Below are positions 25,018 through 33,623 of a stretch of DNA of 64,000 nucleotides, piece by piece. The position numbers and the translations under genes are program-made. The notes under the pieces are model-generated. The model saw only the letters and a program-made list of their open reading frames with translations, did not search any database and had not been told where the DNA came from. The stretch lies in NCBI RefSeq assembly GCF_003951285.1, contig NZ_RXFQ01000006.1, forward strand, positions 62,001 through 126,000. The letters are read 5' to 3'. The DNA is from Variovorax beijingensis (GTDB lineage: Bacteria; Pseudomonadota; Gammaproteobacteria; Burkholderiales; Burkholderiaceae_C). Each line of letters opens with the position of its first letter. Positions within the stretch are counted from its first letter, which is position 1.

Positions 25018-26240
25018 ACAGCACGCGCGTACAGGTGACGGGCATCGGCTTCGTCACGCCGCTGGGCTGCACCACCGGACTGTTCGACGAAGCGCTCTTC
25101 AGCGGGCATTCCGCGGCGCGCGCGCGAACGCTCGAGATCGAAGGCCTCGATCCGATTGAACTTGCCGTGGCCGCCTGCGATTTCGACGCGGGCGCCGTGC
25201 GCAGCAGCTCGCGCCTGCCGCTCGATCGAGGCACCGCCATGGCACTCGCGGCCGCGCGGGATGCCGCCGCGCAGGCCGGACTCGGCGCCGGCAGCATCGA
25301 CCCCGAGCGCCTGGGCATCTTCTGGGGCAGCGGGCTGGCGGGCGCCGGCAGCTTCGACGACACCACGCGCGCACTCTACGGCCAGCAGCGCCGCATGCGG
25401 CCGACGACCGTGCTCACCGTGATGCCCAATGCCGCGGTGGCGGAGCTCGCATTGCAGTTCGGCGCACAGGGCGCGGCCATTGCGTATGCCTGCGCCTGCG
25501 CGTCGTCGGCCGTGGCCATCGGCGAGGCGATGCGTGCCATCCGGGGCGGCTGGATCGACGCGGCCATCGTCGGCGGACACGAGGCCATGCTCACGCCGGG
25601 CGTGATGGCCAGCTGGCATGCGATGCGCGTGACGGCGCCGCCGCCGCCTGGTGCGCCGGCCAGCGCCTGCCGGCCGTTCTCGGGCGACCGCGCGGGCTTC
25701 GCGCTGGGCGAAGGCGCGGCGGCGCTGGTGCTCGAATCAGCGGCGCATGCCAATGCGCGAGGCGCCATTCATGCCTCTTCGCTCTTTCTTGCGGGCTACG
25801 CCACCAATTGCGATGCGACGCACGTCACCAACCCCGACACCGCCGGCCAGGCGCGCGCCATGCGCGCGGCGCTGCGCGATGCGGGCATCGAGCCCGCGCA
25901 AGTCGGCCACATCAATGCGCACGGCACCGCGACCATTGCCGGCGACGCCGCCGAGGCCGCCTCCATCCGCGAAGTGTTCGGCAACGCCACGCCCGTGAGC
26001 GCCACCAAGGCCATCCACGGCCATGTGCTGGGCGGCGGCGGCGCGATCGAACTCGTGGTCGCGCTGCGAACGCTGGCGCGCGGGATGCTTCCTCCCACCG
26101 CCAACCTGCGGATTCCCGACGCAGCCTTCGATGTCGACTTCGTGCGCGGCGAGCCGCGCGAAGCCCGCGACCTGCGCTACGTGCTTTCCAATTCGTTCGC
26201 ATTCGGCGGCACCAACGCCGTGCTGATCGCGGGCCGTTGA
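25014..26240 (+). CDS. Beta-ketoacyl-ACP synthase (FabF-like)
   Basis: 408 residues of the thiolase-fold condensing family. The catalytic set is complete: Cys162 in ACACASSAVAIGEA, His303 in INAHGTAT, and Lys332/His337 in TKAIHGHVLGGGGAIELV. The C-terminal NSFAFGGTNAVL is typical. It starts at a GTG overlapping the ACP stop. No ketoreductase, malonyl-transferase or acyltransferase is adjacent, so any pathway must borrow housekeeping fatty-acid enzymes. Likely product: a modified or short-chain acyl compound, not determinable from sequence. Confidence 0.92.
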   Translation: MNSTRVQVTGIGFVTPLGCTTGLFDEALFSGHSAARARTLEIEGLDPIELAVAACDFDAGAVRSSSRLPLDRGTAMALAAARDAAAQAGLGAGSIDPERLGIFWGSGLAGAGSFDDTTRALYGQQRRMRPTTVLTVMPNAAVAELALQFGAQGAAIAYACACASSAVAIGEAMRAIRGGWIDAAIVGGHEAMLTPGVMASWHAMRVTAPPPPGAPASACRPFSGDRAGFALGEGAAALVLESAAHANARGAIHASSLFLAGYATNCDATHVTNPDTAGQARAMRAALRDAGIEPAQVGHINAHGTATIAGDAAEAASIREVFGNATPVSATKAIHGHVLGGGGAIELVVALRTLARGMLPPTANLRIPDAAFDVDFVRGEPREARDLRYVLSNSFAFGGTNAVLIAGR

Positions 26241-26307
26241 AGAACAGCGTGCCGGCGGGACTGGGTATGCTGGCGCCTTCGCCGCATCCGCAGAAAACCC
26301 GTCATCC

Positions 26308-26790
26308 ATGCGCAGGCTCGCCACACCCCAGGACCTCGAAGCGGTCTTCTCCATCTACATGCACGAGAGCGTGGTCCCGTTCCTCGGCTACGACCCGATG
26401 CCGCTCGACGAATTCCGCGCCATCTACAAGGAGCTGGTCGACAGCCGCAGCTTCCATGTCTACGAAGTCGACGGCCGCGTCGCGGGCTTCTACCGCGCAA
26501 CGCGCTATCCGGGCCGCGCGCGGCACGTGGCCTGCTTCGGCACGCTCGCGGTCGATCCGTCACTGCATGGCAAGGGCATTGCGCAGGCGATGGTGACCGA
26601 TGCCATTGCCAGGCTCAAGGCCGAGGGCGTCAAGCGCATCGAGCTCTATGCCGAGAGCGACAACGCGCCGGGGCTGCGCTTCTACGAGAAACTGGGCTTC
26701 GAGTACGAAGGCACCCTGCGCAAGTTCTACAAGCGCGCCGGCGAGGCCGACTACATCGACGACCACCTGCTGGCGCTGCTGATCGACTGA
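26308..26790 (+). CDS. GNAT-family N-acetyltransferase
   Basis: 160 residues of the GNAT fold. Acetyl-CoA loop LAVDPSLHGKGIAQAMV (about residues 75-92) has HGKG in place of the usual Q/RxxGxG/A, and the C-terminal motif NAPGLRFYEKLGFEYEGTLR is standard. Substrate unknown. It follows the ketosynthase by 67 bases and could belong to the same transcript, though no overlap suggests coupling. Confidence 0.88.
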   Translation: MRRLATPQDLEAVFSIYMHESVVPFLGYDPMPLDEFRAIYKELVDSRSFHVYEVDGRVAGFYRATRYPGRARHVACFGTLAVDPSLHGKGIAQAMVTDAIARLKAEGVKRIELYAESDNAPGLRFYEKLGFEYEGTLRKFYKRAGEADYIDDHLLALLID

Positions 26791-26802
26791 AATCGATTGG
26801 GC

Positions 26803-29007
26803 TCAGGGCTTCCAGCGCCGCAGCAGCAGCGCGTTGGCCATCACGCTGACGCTCGACAGCGCCATGGCCGCGCCCGCCACCACCGGGCTCAGCAGCCCGA
26901 ATGCGGCCAGCGGAATGCCGGCCACGTTGTAGGCAAAGGCCCAGAACAGGTTCTGCCGGATCTTGGCCACCGTACGCGCCGAGAGCTCAAGCGCCTCGGC
27001 CACGAGCGCCAGGTCGCCGCGCATCAGCGTGATGCCCGCAGCTTCCATCGCCACGTCGGTGCCGCCACCCGCGGGCGCCATGGCAATGCCCACGTCGGCC
27101 GCGGCCAGCGCGGGTGCGTCGTTGGCACCGTCGCCGATCATCGCGACCACCTGGCCGTTCTTCTTCAGGGCGCTGACCTGCGCCGCCTTGTCGGCGGGCA
27201 GCACCTCGGCGCGCACGTCCTCGGCCGCAATGCCGAGCCGCGCCGCCATGGCCTGCGCGGCGCGCAGGTTGTCGCCCGAGATCATCACCACGCGCAGGCC
27301 GCGCGCATGCAAGGCTCGGATGGCTTGCGCGGCCTCGGGCTTGGGCTCGTCGGCAAAGGCCAGCAGCGCCTGCACCCGGGCAGCGCCCGCCGCGTCGAAA
27401 CGCAGCAACGCGGACAGCGTGGCGCCCTGCGCGTGCAGGCGCTCGAGCTGCGCGGCGTCGGGCACGGCGCCGAGTTCCGCGCACCAGCGCAGACTGGCAA
27501 TGGCCCAGGGCTCGCCATTCACCTGGCCGCGCACGCCGCGGCCAGGCATCGCCTGCATCGCACTCAGCGGCGGCGCCTGCAGGCCGCGCTGTGCGGCCGC
27601 CGCCATCACGGCACGCGCCAGCGGATGCTCGCTGCCGCCTTGCAGGCTGGCGGCGGTTGCGAGCAATGCGGCTTCGTCGCTGCCGCCCGCCACCGGCACC
27701 AGCGCCGTGAGCACCGGGCGGCCCAGCGTCAGCGTGCCGGTCTTGTCGAAGGCCACGGTGCCGACACGGTGCGCAAGCTCCAGCGCGCGCGCGTCCTTGA
27801 TGAGAATGCCGCGGCGCGCCGCCACGCCGGTGCCGGCCATCACGGCGACAGGCGTCGCCAGGCCCAGCGCACAGGGACAGGCAATGACCAGCACGGCCAC
27901 CGCATGGATCATGGCCACCTCGATGCCGGCGCCCGCGAGCAGCCATCCTGCCAGCGTGGCCAGCGCAATCGCCAGCACCACCGGCACGAACACGGCCGCG
28001 ACCTGGTCCACCAGCCGCTGGATCGGCGCCTTGGCGGCCTGTGCATCCTCGACCAGGCGGATGATGCGCGCCAGCACGCTCTCGGCGCCCACTGCGCTCA
28101 CTTCGACGACCATGCGGCCGTCGCCGTTCACGGCGCCACCCGTCAGTGCATCGCCAGGTCCCTTCGGCACCGGCAGCGGCTCGCCCGTGAGCATCGATTC
28201 GTCGACCTCGGACTGCCCCTCGATCACGCGCGCATCGGCGGGCACGCGCTCGCCCGGACGCACCGCGAGACGGTCACCCACCATCACCTCGGCCAGCGGC
28301 ACGTCGCTTTCACCGCGCAGGCCCACCAGGTGCGCGGTCTCGGGCCGCAGCTGCTGCAGCGCGCGGATGGCCGAGGTAGCCTGCCGCTTGGCGCGCGCCT
28401 CCAGCCACTTGCCGAGCAACACCAGCGTGATCACCACGGCCGAGGCTTCGAAATACAGATGCGGCACGCCGCCGTGCCCCGCGTGCTCGCCCGCGCGCCA
28501 CCAGAGCCAGAGCGACAAGCCGAATGCCGCACTGGTACCGAGTGCCACCAGCAGGTCCATGTTGCCGGTACCTGCCTTTGCGGCATGCCAGCCCGCGCGG
28601 TAGAAACGCGCGCCGAGCCAGAACTGCACCGGCGCCGCCAGCAGCAGCTGCACCCAGGGTGGCAGCATCCAGTCCTGCCCGAAGGGTTGGCCAAGCATCG
28701 GTGCCAGGAGCGGTATCGACAGCAGCAGCCCGATGCCCACGGGCCCGAAACCATGCCAGGGCGACAGCGCAGCGGCCTCGTCGGCTGCGCCGCCTGCCGC
28801 GCGCGGCTCGTAGCCCGCGGCGCGCACCGCGCGGCGCAGGCGGGCGTCCATGTCTTCGCCGCCGGCGGCCGTGACCACGCGCGCCGATTCGGTGGCGAGG
28901 TTCACGCTGACGTCCTGCACGCCCGGCACGTTCTTGAGCGCGCGTTCCACGCGCATCACGCAAGAGGCGCAGGTCATGCCGCCGACGGAAAGATCCAGGG
29001 TGCTCAT
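26803..29007 (-). CDS. copA: Copper-exporting P1B-type ATPase CopA
   Basis: 734 residues with one N-terminal heavy-metal domain ([13 protein letters not shown]), transmembrane CPC motif (residues 377-379, [11 protein letters not shown]), phosphorylation motif DKTGTLT (Asp421) and hinge [11 protein letters not shown]. The NPK/MS-type membrane segments end LNLF-like [19 protein letters not shown]. It pumps Cu(I) from the cytoplasm. An ATG at 29040 is also in frame, but the candidate -10 box at 29047-29052 would put the transcript start there, so MSTLDLSV at 29007 is preferred. Divergent from copZ-cueR. Confidence 0.94.
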   Translation of the reverse strand: MSTLDLSVGGMTCASCVMRVERALKNVPGVQDVSVNLATESARVVTAAGGEDMDARLRRAVRAAGYEPRAAGGAADEAAALSPWHGFGPVGIGLLLSIPLLAPMLGQPFGQDWMLPPWVQLLLAAPVQFWLGARFYRAGWHAAKAGTGNMDLLVALGTSAAFGLSLWLWWRAGEHAGHGGVPHLYFEASAVVITLVLLGKWLEARAKRQATSAIRALQQLRPETAHLVGLRGESDVPLAEVMVGDRLAVRPGERVPADARVIEGQSEVDESMLTGEPLPVPKGPGDALTGGAVNGDGRMVVEVSAVGAESVLARIIRLVEDAQAAKAPIQRLVDQVAAVFVPVVLAIALATLAGWLLAGAGIEVAMIHAVAVLVIACPCALGLATPVAVMAGTGVAARRGILIKDARALELAHRVGTVAFDKTGTLTLGRPVLTALVPVAGGSDEAALLATAASLQGGSEHPLARAVMAAAAQRGLQAPPLSAMQAMPGRGVRGQVNGEPWAIASLRWCAELGAVPDAAQLERLHAQGATLSALLRFDAAGAARVQALLAFADEPKPEAAQAIRALHARGLRVVMISGDNLRAAQAMAARLGIAAEDVRAEVLPADKAAQVSALKKNGQVVAMIGDGANDAPALAAADVGIAMAPAGGGTDVAMEAAGITLMRGDLALVAEALELSARTVAKIRQNLFWAFAYNVAGIPLAAFGLLSPVVAGAAMALSSVSVMANALLLRRWKP

Positions 29008-29046
29008 CGGGTCGTGTAGGTTTTGCAGCAGATTGTCCATGGCCCG

Positions 29047-29077
29047 AGGCTAAAGTCTCACATCATGGCAAGGTCAA
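29047..29077 (-). promoter_or_regulatory. Candidate CueR-controlled copA promoter
   Basis: On the minus strand TTGACC (29077-29072), a 19-base spacer and TAGCCT (29052-29047): the over-long spacer typical of MerR-activated promoters. On the plus strand, ACATCATGGCAAGGTCAA resembles the site at 29112-29130 before copZ. Confidence 0.55.
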
Positions 29078-29103
29078 GCCGCAGCACGCAGTGACCCTGC
29101 ACT

Positions 29104-29134
29104 GGACATTGACATCATGAGAAGGTTCAAACTG
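29104..29134 (+). promoter_or_regulatory. Candidate CueR-controlled copZ-cueR promoter
   Basis: TGGACA, a 19-base spacer and CAAACT, with an imperfect dyad ACATTGACA-TCA-TGAGAAGGT inside the spacer. This is the MerR/CueR arrangement, 44 bases upstream of the copZ ATG. Confidence 0.55.
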
Positions 29135-29177
29135 GCGCCTCGTTCACTTCATTTCATTCAACAGAGGAGCAAAGACG

Positions 29178-29372
29178 ATGAGCCAGAAATTCCAGGTCTC
29201 GGGCATGAGCTGCGGCCACTGCGTGAGCGCGGTGCAGAACGCGGTACAGACGGTGGACCCCGAAGCGCAGGTCACGGTGGATCTTGAAACCGGCCATGTC
29301 GATGTGCTGAGCGCGCAGCCTCGCCAGGACATCGTGGCGGCCATCGAGAACGCCGGCTACCGGGTCCAATGA
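29178..29372 (+). CDS. copZ: Copper chaperone CopZ
   Basis: 64 residues, a single heavy-metal-associated domain: SGMSCGHCVSAVQNAVQ carries the CxxC metal site (Cys12, Cys15). The end ENAGYRVQ is standard. It would hand Cu(I) to CopA and buffer cytoplasmic copper. AGAGGAGC precedes the ATG, and its stop overlaps cueR (ATGA). Confidence 0.94.
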   Translation: MSQKFQVSGMSCGHCVSAVQNAVQTVDPEAQVTVDLETGHVDVLSAQPRQDIVAAIENAGYRVQ

Positions 29373-29773
29373 GCGGCTTCGGCACTGTCTCGATCGGCGA
29401 GGCCGCACGGCTCTCGGGTGTCTCGGCGCGCATGGTGCGGCACTACGAAGGCCTGGGCCTGCTGCCCCCGGTGGCGCGCACCGAAAGCGGCTACCGCCAG
29501 TACGGCGATGCCGACATCCACACGCTGCGCTTCATCAAGCGCTCGCGCGATCTCGGCTTCTCGATGGAGGAAATCGCCGAGCTCGTGGGCCTGTGGCACA
29601 ACCGCCGGCGCGCGAGTTCGAACGTGAAGCGCATCGCACAAAAGCACCTGGGCGAACTGGAACAGCGCATTGCCGACATGCAGTCGATGCGCAGCACGCT
29701 CGCGCACCTGGTGCATTGCTGCCACGGAGATGCGCGCCCCGACTGCCCCATCCTCGACGATCTAGCGAAATAG
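29369..29773 (+). CDS. cueR: MerR-family copper-responsive activator CueR
   Basis: 134 residues. MerR winged helix at the N-terminus (VSIGEAARLSGVSARMVRHYEGLGLLPP, SGYRQYGDADIHTLRFIKRSRDLGFSMEEI), a dimerisation helix, and a C-terminal metal loop CCHGDARPDCPI supplying the two cysteines that bind Cu(I) (CX8C counted from the second cysteine). It should activate copA and copZ by twisting the 19-base-spacer promoters. Translationally coupled to copZ. Confidence 0.93.
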   Translation: MSGFGTVSIGEAARLSGVSARMVRHYEGLGLLPPVARTESGYRQYGDADIHTLRFIKRSRDLGFSMEEIAELVGLWHNRRRASSNVKRIAQKHLGELEQRIADMQSMRSTLAHLVHCCHGDARPDCPILDDLAK

Positions 29774-29870
29774 GCTCTCCCCCAAGCTTCGCGCACTTCG
29801 TGTCGCTGCGCCACCCCCTCACCGGGGGCAGCACCGGTGGCCCGGCAAAGCCGGTTCCACGGTGTTCCTG
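29774..29870. repeat. Intergenic hairpin-rich element, likely dispersed repeat
   Basis: Between the convergent cueR and TerB-like genes. It holds stems CCCCC-TCACC-GGGGG (29814-29828), CACCGGTG (29832-29839) and CCGGC-AAA-GCCGG (29842-29854). The wording CTCCCCCAAGCTTCGCGCAC is familiar to me as a recurrent intergenic sequence in Variovorax and related genomes. Only one copy lies in this window. It may double as a terminator. Confidence 0.5.
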
Positions 29871-29878
29871 AGAAAAGA

Positions 29879-30871
29879 TCAGGCCCCTCTGACAAGCGAC
29901 AGCACTTTTCCGGCATCCAGGGTGCGGGCCTTTTCCTGGATGGCCGGCAGGTATTGGGTCTGCAGGCTCTTGCCTTCCTGCACCACGCCCGAGAACGTTT
30001 CCTTGAGCATCTGCGCCGAGAGCGTGCGGCCGCCGGCGTAGTAGCGCTTGGCCACGTGTCCGAGCGCGTAGGTCGAGGCGAAGCTCATGCCCGAGCTCAC
30101 CGCCTGGTTGCCGAGGCCGCGCAGCAGACCGCCACCCATCTTGCCGAGCAGGCCGCCGAGCAGCTTGCGCCCGGCCTGTTCCAGGTACTGCGAGGTCAGG
30201 CCCACGCCGACCGTCGCCAGGAAATCCTTCACGTGGCCGCTGTCGAGCTCGTAGCCGTAGGCCTTGCCGATGCGGTAGACCAGCTTCATCTGCAGCGGAA
30301 TGATCGCCATGGTCGACAGCGTTTCGGGCAGCAGTTCGAGCGCGCCGTTGAGGATGGACGCGTTGAGGATGGACTTGTCGAGCTCCGCACTGTCGGGCGA
30401 TGGCACAGCAGCAACAGCGGCAGGCGCCGTGGCCGTGACGGTGGCCGCCGCCGGCACCGCTGCCGCAATGTCTTCCGCCTGCTGCGAGAACTGCGCCGCC
30501 GAGGCATCGAGCCCGAGCGAAGTGCGCACGTCCAGCAGGAACATGCGCTCGGCATCGGACTGCGTGCCGTCCGCATCGCACACGCACACCGCCATTTCGT
30601 AGGCCAGCTGCTTCGATTCCGTGCTCTTCAGTTCGCCGGCGACCGAAGCCAGCGAGACGCGCTTCATCAGGACGTCCTGGTAGAGCGTGGGCAGGTTCAC
30701 GCCGTCGGCCTGCGAAAGACCCTCGGCAATGCGCTTGATCTCGGCGCGTTCGCGCTCGTGCTTCTCGCCGTCGACGAAGGCGGCCAGGAGGCTGAGGGAC
30801 ACGATGGCCCGGGTTTCGGAAGGTGTCACGTTCGAATTTCCACTGGTTGAAGGACAAAGTTCGTTCGGCAT
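29879..30871 (-). CDS. TerB-like/DUF697-type protein
   Basis: 330 residues. The N-terminal part (about 20-145) resembles a TerB domain (AIVSLSLLAAFVDGEKHERERAEIKRIAE, CVCDADGTQSDAERMFLLDVR). An Ala/Pro/Thr-rich linker follows, then a C-terminal hydrophobic domain (NASILNGALELLPETLSTMAIIPLQMKLVYRIGKAYGYEL, then repeated glycine-rich GGLLGKMGGGLLRGLG) like DUF697/YcjF. Such proteins are linked to tellurite or envelope stress, with no firm biochemical role. The start at 30871 is uncertain; another in-frame ATG is at 30907. Confidence 0.7.
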   Translation of the reverse strand: MPNELCPSTSGNSNVTPSETRAIVSLSLLAAFVDGEKHERERAEIKRIAEGLSQADGVNLPTLYQDVLMKRVSLASVAGELKSTESKQLAYEMAVCVCDADGTQSDAERMFLLDVRTSLGLDASAAQFSQQAEDIAAAVPAAATVTATAPAAVAAVPSPDSAELDKSILNASILNGALELLPETLSTMAIIPLQMKLVYRIGKAYGYELDSGHVKDFLATVGVGLTSQYLEQAGRKLLGGLLGKMGGGLLRGLGNQAVSSGMSFASTYALGHVAKRYYAGGRTLSAQMLKETFSGVVQEGKSLQTQYLPAIQEKARTLDAGKVLSLVRGA

Positions 30872-30921
30872 GGAGCCCGAAGGTTCCGCCGCCGGTTCTC
30901 CCCACAAAGCTTGGGCAACTC

Positions 30922-31286
30922 TGTGGATAACACTCGCGCTTCCTTGTAAGAGAAAGCTAAGTGATTGATTTGCAAGGAAAATCTACAGTCTGCCCAAATA
31001 TGAGGCAATGAATTTCTCGCGCCGAAAAACGCCTTTGGCAGATTTTCCGGACCGTGTCAAAGGACAACTCTGGGGAGATTTCCGGCACAAGCAGGGCGTT
31101 ATCCACAGGGCCGGCGCTTCCCGCAATGTTGTCCCTTTTGGCGCGACAGCACAAAAGCGCAGCTGCGCACAGTGACGCGGGCATGACAAGTCCATGTCAC
31201 GCAAGGGAAAAAGTGCCCTGTCCACAGACCGGCGCTGCCCTTATCTACTACTACTAATTTGAATAAGAGAAATAAGAAATAGAAAC
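30922..31286. other. oriC: Candidate chromosomal replication origin (oriC)
   Basis: This lies in the 525-bp gene-free stretch 30872-31396 between divergent genes. Perfect DnaA boxes: TGTGGATAA (30922-30930, reverse) and TTATCCACA (31099-31107). A degenerate box CTGTCCACA (31218-31226) is followed by a GC cluster (to 31240), TTAT, four CTA triplets (31245-31256) and an AT-rich tract to about 31286. DnaA box, GC cluster, DnaA-trio-like triplets and AT tract is the order of the basal unwinding element of bacterial origins. The 31102-31122 segment after the central box is nearly repeated at 31221-31240. An alternative is the dnaA-rpmH gap. Confidence 0.65.
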
Positions 31287-31305
31287 GGGGACAGCGCTGC
31301 GCCCG

Positions 31306-31326
31306 AAAAAAAGGCCGTGAACGGCC
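31306..31326 (-). terminator. Terminator facing the candidate origin from the creB side
   Basis: On the minus strand, GGCCG-TTCA-CGGCC followed by seven T. It would stop antisense transcripts from creB entering the 30.9-31.3 kb element. Confidence 0.6.
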
Positions 31327-31396
31327 GCGCCGTGTCCGCAGCGCCACGCAGCCAAACTTGCCTCGCCGATCGGCGCTCGCTCGCTAACATCCGGGG

Positions 31397-32179
31397 ATGA
31401 GTTTCAAACCGCGGATCCTGATCGCCGAAGACGAATCAGGCATTGCCGACACCCTCCAGTACGTCCTGAAGAGCGACGGCTTCACGCCGGTCTGGTGCGC
31501 CACGGCCGAAGACGCCATCGCGCAGTTCGCACAGGAACCGCCGGCGCTCGCGATCCTGGACGTCGGGCTGCCCGACCTCAACGGCTTCGAGTTGTTCAAG
31601 CGGCTGCGCGCGCTGAACCAGTCGCAGGGCGGTGCCGAGGTGCCGATGCTGTTTCTCACGGCCCGAAGCGACGAGATCGACCGCGTGGTGGGGCTGGAAC
31701 TCGGTGCCGACGACTACATCGCCAAACCCTTTTCGCCGCGCGAACTGGTGGCGCGGGTACGCACCATCCTGCGGCGCAGCGCACGAGCGGCCCCCGGAGC
31801 GCCCGCAGGACCGGGCGACGGGGTACCCCCTCGAATTCCGGGCGCGGCGCCTCCAGCGTCCGTCCAGCCCCCCGCAATGCCGTTTGCGCTGGACAACGAG
31901 CGGATGCAAATCCGCTACTACGGACGTCTGCTCGAGCTCTCGCGCTACGAATACGGGCTGCTGCGGCTCCTGGTGCAGCGCCCGGGACGCGTCTTCACGC
32001 GCGACGAACTGCTGCAGCTGGTCTGGGACGACGCGAGCGACAGCTTCGACCGCACGGTCGACGCCCATGTGAAGACCCTGCGCGCCAAGCTCAAGGCCGT
32101 GGCGCCCGAGGTGGAGCCGATCCGCACGCTGCGCGGCACCGGCTATGCGCTGAACGAAGAACTGCCCCCGACGCCGTGA
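31397..32179 (+). CDS. creB: CreB-type response regulator
   Basis: 260 residues. Receiver domain (LIAEDESGIADTL; phospho-Asp in LAILDVGLPDLNG; KPFSPREL), an unusually long Pro/Ala-rich linker (about residues 130-160) and an OmpR-type winged helix ending VEPIRTLRGTGYAL. The match to CreB is supported by the adjacent CreC kinase and by creD 5 kb away with a CreB tag. CreB activates genes at TTCAC direct repeats in response to envelope or metabolic signals. Its stop overlaps the creC GTG. Confidence 0.9.
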   Translation: MSFKPRILIAEDESGIADTLQYVLKSDGFTPVWCATAEDAIAQFAQEPPALAILDVGLPDLNGFELFKRLRALNQSQGGAEVPMLFLTARSDEIDRVVGLELGADDYIAKPFSPRELVARVRTILRRSARAAPGAPAGPGDGVPPRIPGAAPPASVQPPAMPFALDNERMQIRYYGRLLELSRYEYGLLRLLVQRPGRVFTRDELLQLVWDDASDSFDRTVDAHVKTLRAKLKAVAPEVEPIRTLRGTGYALNEELPPTP

Positions 32180-33618
32180 GCCGGCGCACGCGGATATTCA
32201 TTGGAATCCTGCTGATCTACACGGCGGGCATCGCCTTCCTGCTCTACCGCGTGGTGTCGGACATCGATCCGCGCTACCGCGAATCGGCCGAGGAATCGCT
32301 GGTCGAGACTTCGCAGCTCATGGCCAGCCTGGTCGAGCAGGACGTGATCGCGGGCGCCCTCAACACCGCGCGGCTCGAGCCGCTGTTCCGCACGGTCTAT
32401 GCGCGCGAGTTCTCCGCGCAGATCTACAACCTGCACAAGAACCGCGTCGAGCTGCGCGTGTACGTCACCGACCGCAGCGGCCGCGTGGTGTTCGATTCGC
32501 TCGGCAGGCACCTGGGCACCGACTACTCGCAGTGGAGCGACGTGAGCCGCACGCTCGCCGGCCTGTACGGCGCGCGCACCTCGCGCGACGTCGATGGCGA
32601 TCCGCGCACTTCGGTCATGTACGTGGGCGCGCCGATCCGGTGGAACAACGAGATCGTCGGCATGGTCAGCGTCGGCAAGCCGGTGCAGAGCTTCGGCCAG
32701 TTCGTCGAAGACGCCCGCGCACGCACGTTGTGGGTGGGCGTGGGTTCGGGGCTGGCGCTGCTGCTGCTGGCGGTGATCGTCTCGGTCTGGCTGGTGCGGC
32801 CCTTCGGGCTGATCTCGGACTACTGGGCCTGGGTGCGTGCGCAGCGCACGCTGAGCCTTTCGCGCATGGCGCGGCGCGCGGTCGATGCGGTGCGCACCGG
32901 CTTCAGCGAAATGCGCGATGCGCTGACCGGCCGCAACTACGTGGCCGACTACGTGCAGACCTTCACGCACGAAGTGAAGAGCCCGCTCTCGGCGATCCGC
33001 GGCGCGGCCGAGCTGCTGCAGGAGCCGTCGATGCCGCATGCGGAGCGCGAGCGCTTCCTGAAGAACATCGAGCGCGAGACGCAGCGCATCCAGGAAATCG
33101 TCGACCGCATGATGGAGCTCACCGCGCTGGAAACCCGCCACGGGCTCGACCGCACGGAGCCGGTGGCGCTGGCTTCGCTGATCGAGGACATCGCCATCAG
33201 CGCGCAGCCCGCGGCGGCCAAGCGCAACATCGGCGTGCGCGTGAACATCCGCACCGAGGCCCGCACCGAGGGCGATCCGTTCCTGCTGCGGCGCGCCATC
33301 AGCAACCTGCTGGACAACGCGATCGATTTTTCGCCGCAGGGCAGCGAGGTGCTGCTGACGCTGGAAACCACCTCGAAGCTGGCGCGCGTGAGCGTGCGCG
33401 ACCATGGCCCGGGCATTCCGGACTACGCACAGGAAAAGGTCTTCCAGAAGTTCTATTCGCTCGCGCGGCCGCACAGCCAGAAGAAGAGCACCGGACTCGG
33501 GCTGGCTTTCGTGAAGGAGATTGCCGCGCTGCACCGCGGGCGCATCGAGCTCGGCAATGCGGCGCGCGGCGGCGCGGTGGCCACGCTCACGCTGCCGCTG
33601 CTGCCGTCACACCACTGA
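32176..33618 (+). CDS. creC: CreC-type sensor histidine kinase
   Basis: 480 residues from a GTG overlapping the creB stop. N-terminal helix (IFIGILLIYTAGIAFLLYRVV), periplasmic CreC sensor region (RVYVTDRSGRVVFDSLGR, TSVMYVGAPIRWNNEIVGMVSVGKP), second helix (LALLLLAVIVSVWLV), H-box FTHEVKSPLSAIRGAAELL, N-box ISNLLDNAIDFSPQ and STGLGLAFVKEIAALHRG. In other bacteria CreC responds to growth conditions and to penicillin-binding-protein inhibition, controlling creD. The nearby PBP1A gene fits that. Confidence 0.92.
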   Translation: MSRRTRIFIGILLIYTAGIAFLLYRVVSDIDPRYRESAEESLVETSQLMASLVEQDVIAGALNTARLEPLFRTVYAREFSAQIYNLHKNRVELRVYVTDRSGRVVFDSLGRHLGTDYSQWSDVSRTLAGLYGARTSRDVDGDPRTSVMYVGAPIRWNNEIVGMVSVGKPVQSFGQFVEDARARTLWVGVGSGLALLLLAVIVSVWLVRPFGLISDYWAWVRAQRTLSLSRMARRAVDAVRTGFSEMRDALTGRNYVADYVQTFTHEVKSPLSAIRGAAELLQEPSMPHAERERFLKNIERETQRIQEIVDRMMELTALETRHGLDRTEPVALASLIEDIAISAQPAAAKRNIGVRVNIRTEARTEGDPFLLRRAISNLLDNAIDFSPQGSEVLLTLETTSKLARVSVRDHGPGIPDYAQEKVFQKFYSLARPHSQKKSTGLGLAFVKEIAALHRGRIELGNAARGGAVATLTLPLLPSHH

Positions 33619-33623
33619 ACGGG

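Noticed and set aside
26797..29019. A 740-codon open frame on the plus strand
   Set aside because: It mirrors copA and is His/Gln/Arg-rich low-complexity sequence, typical of antisense frames in GC-rich DNA.
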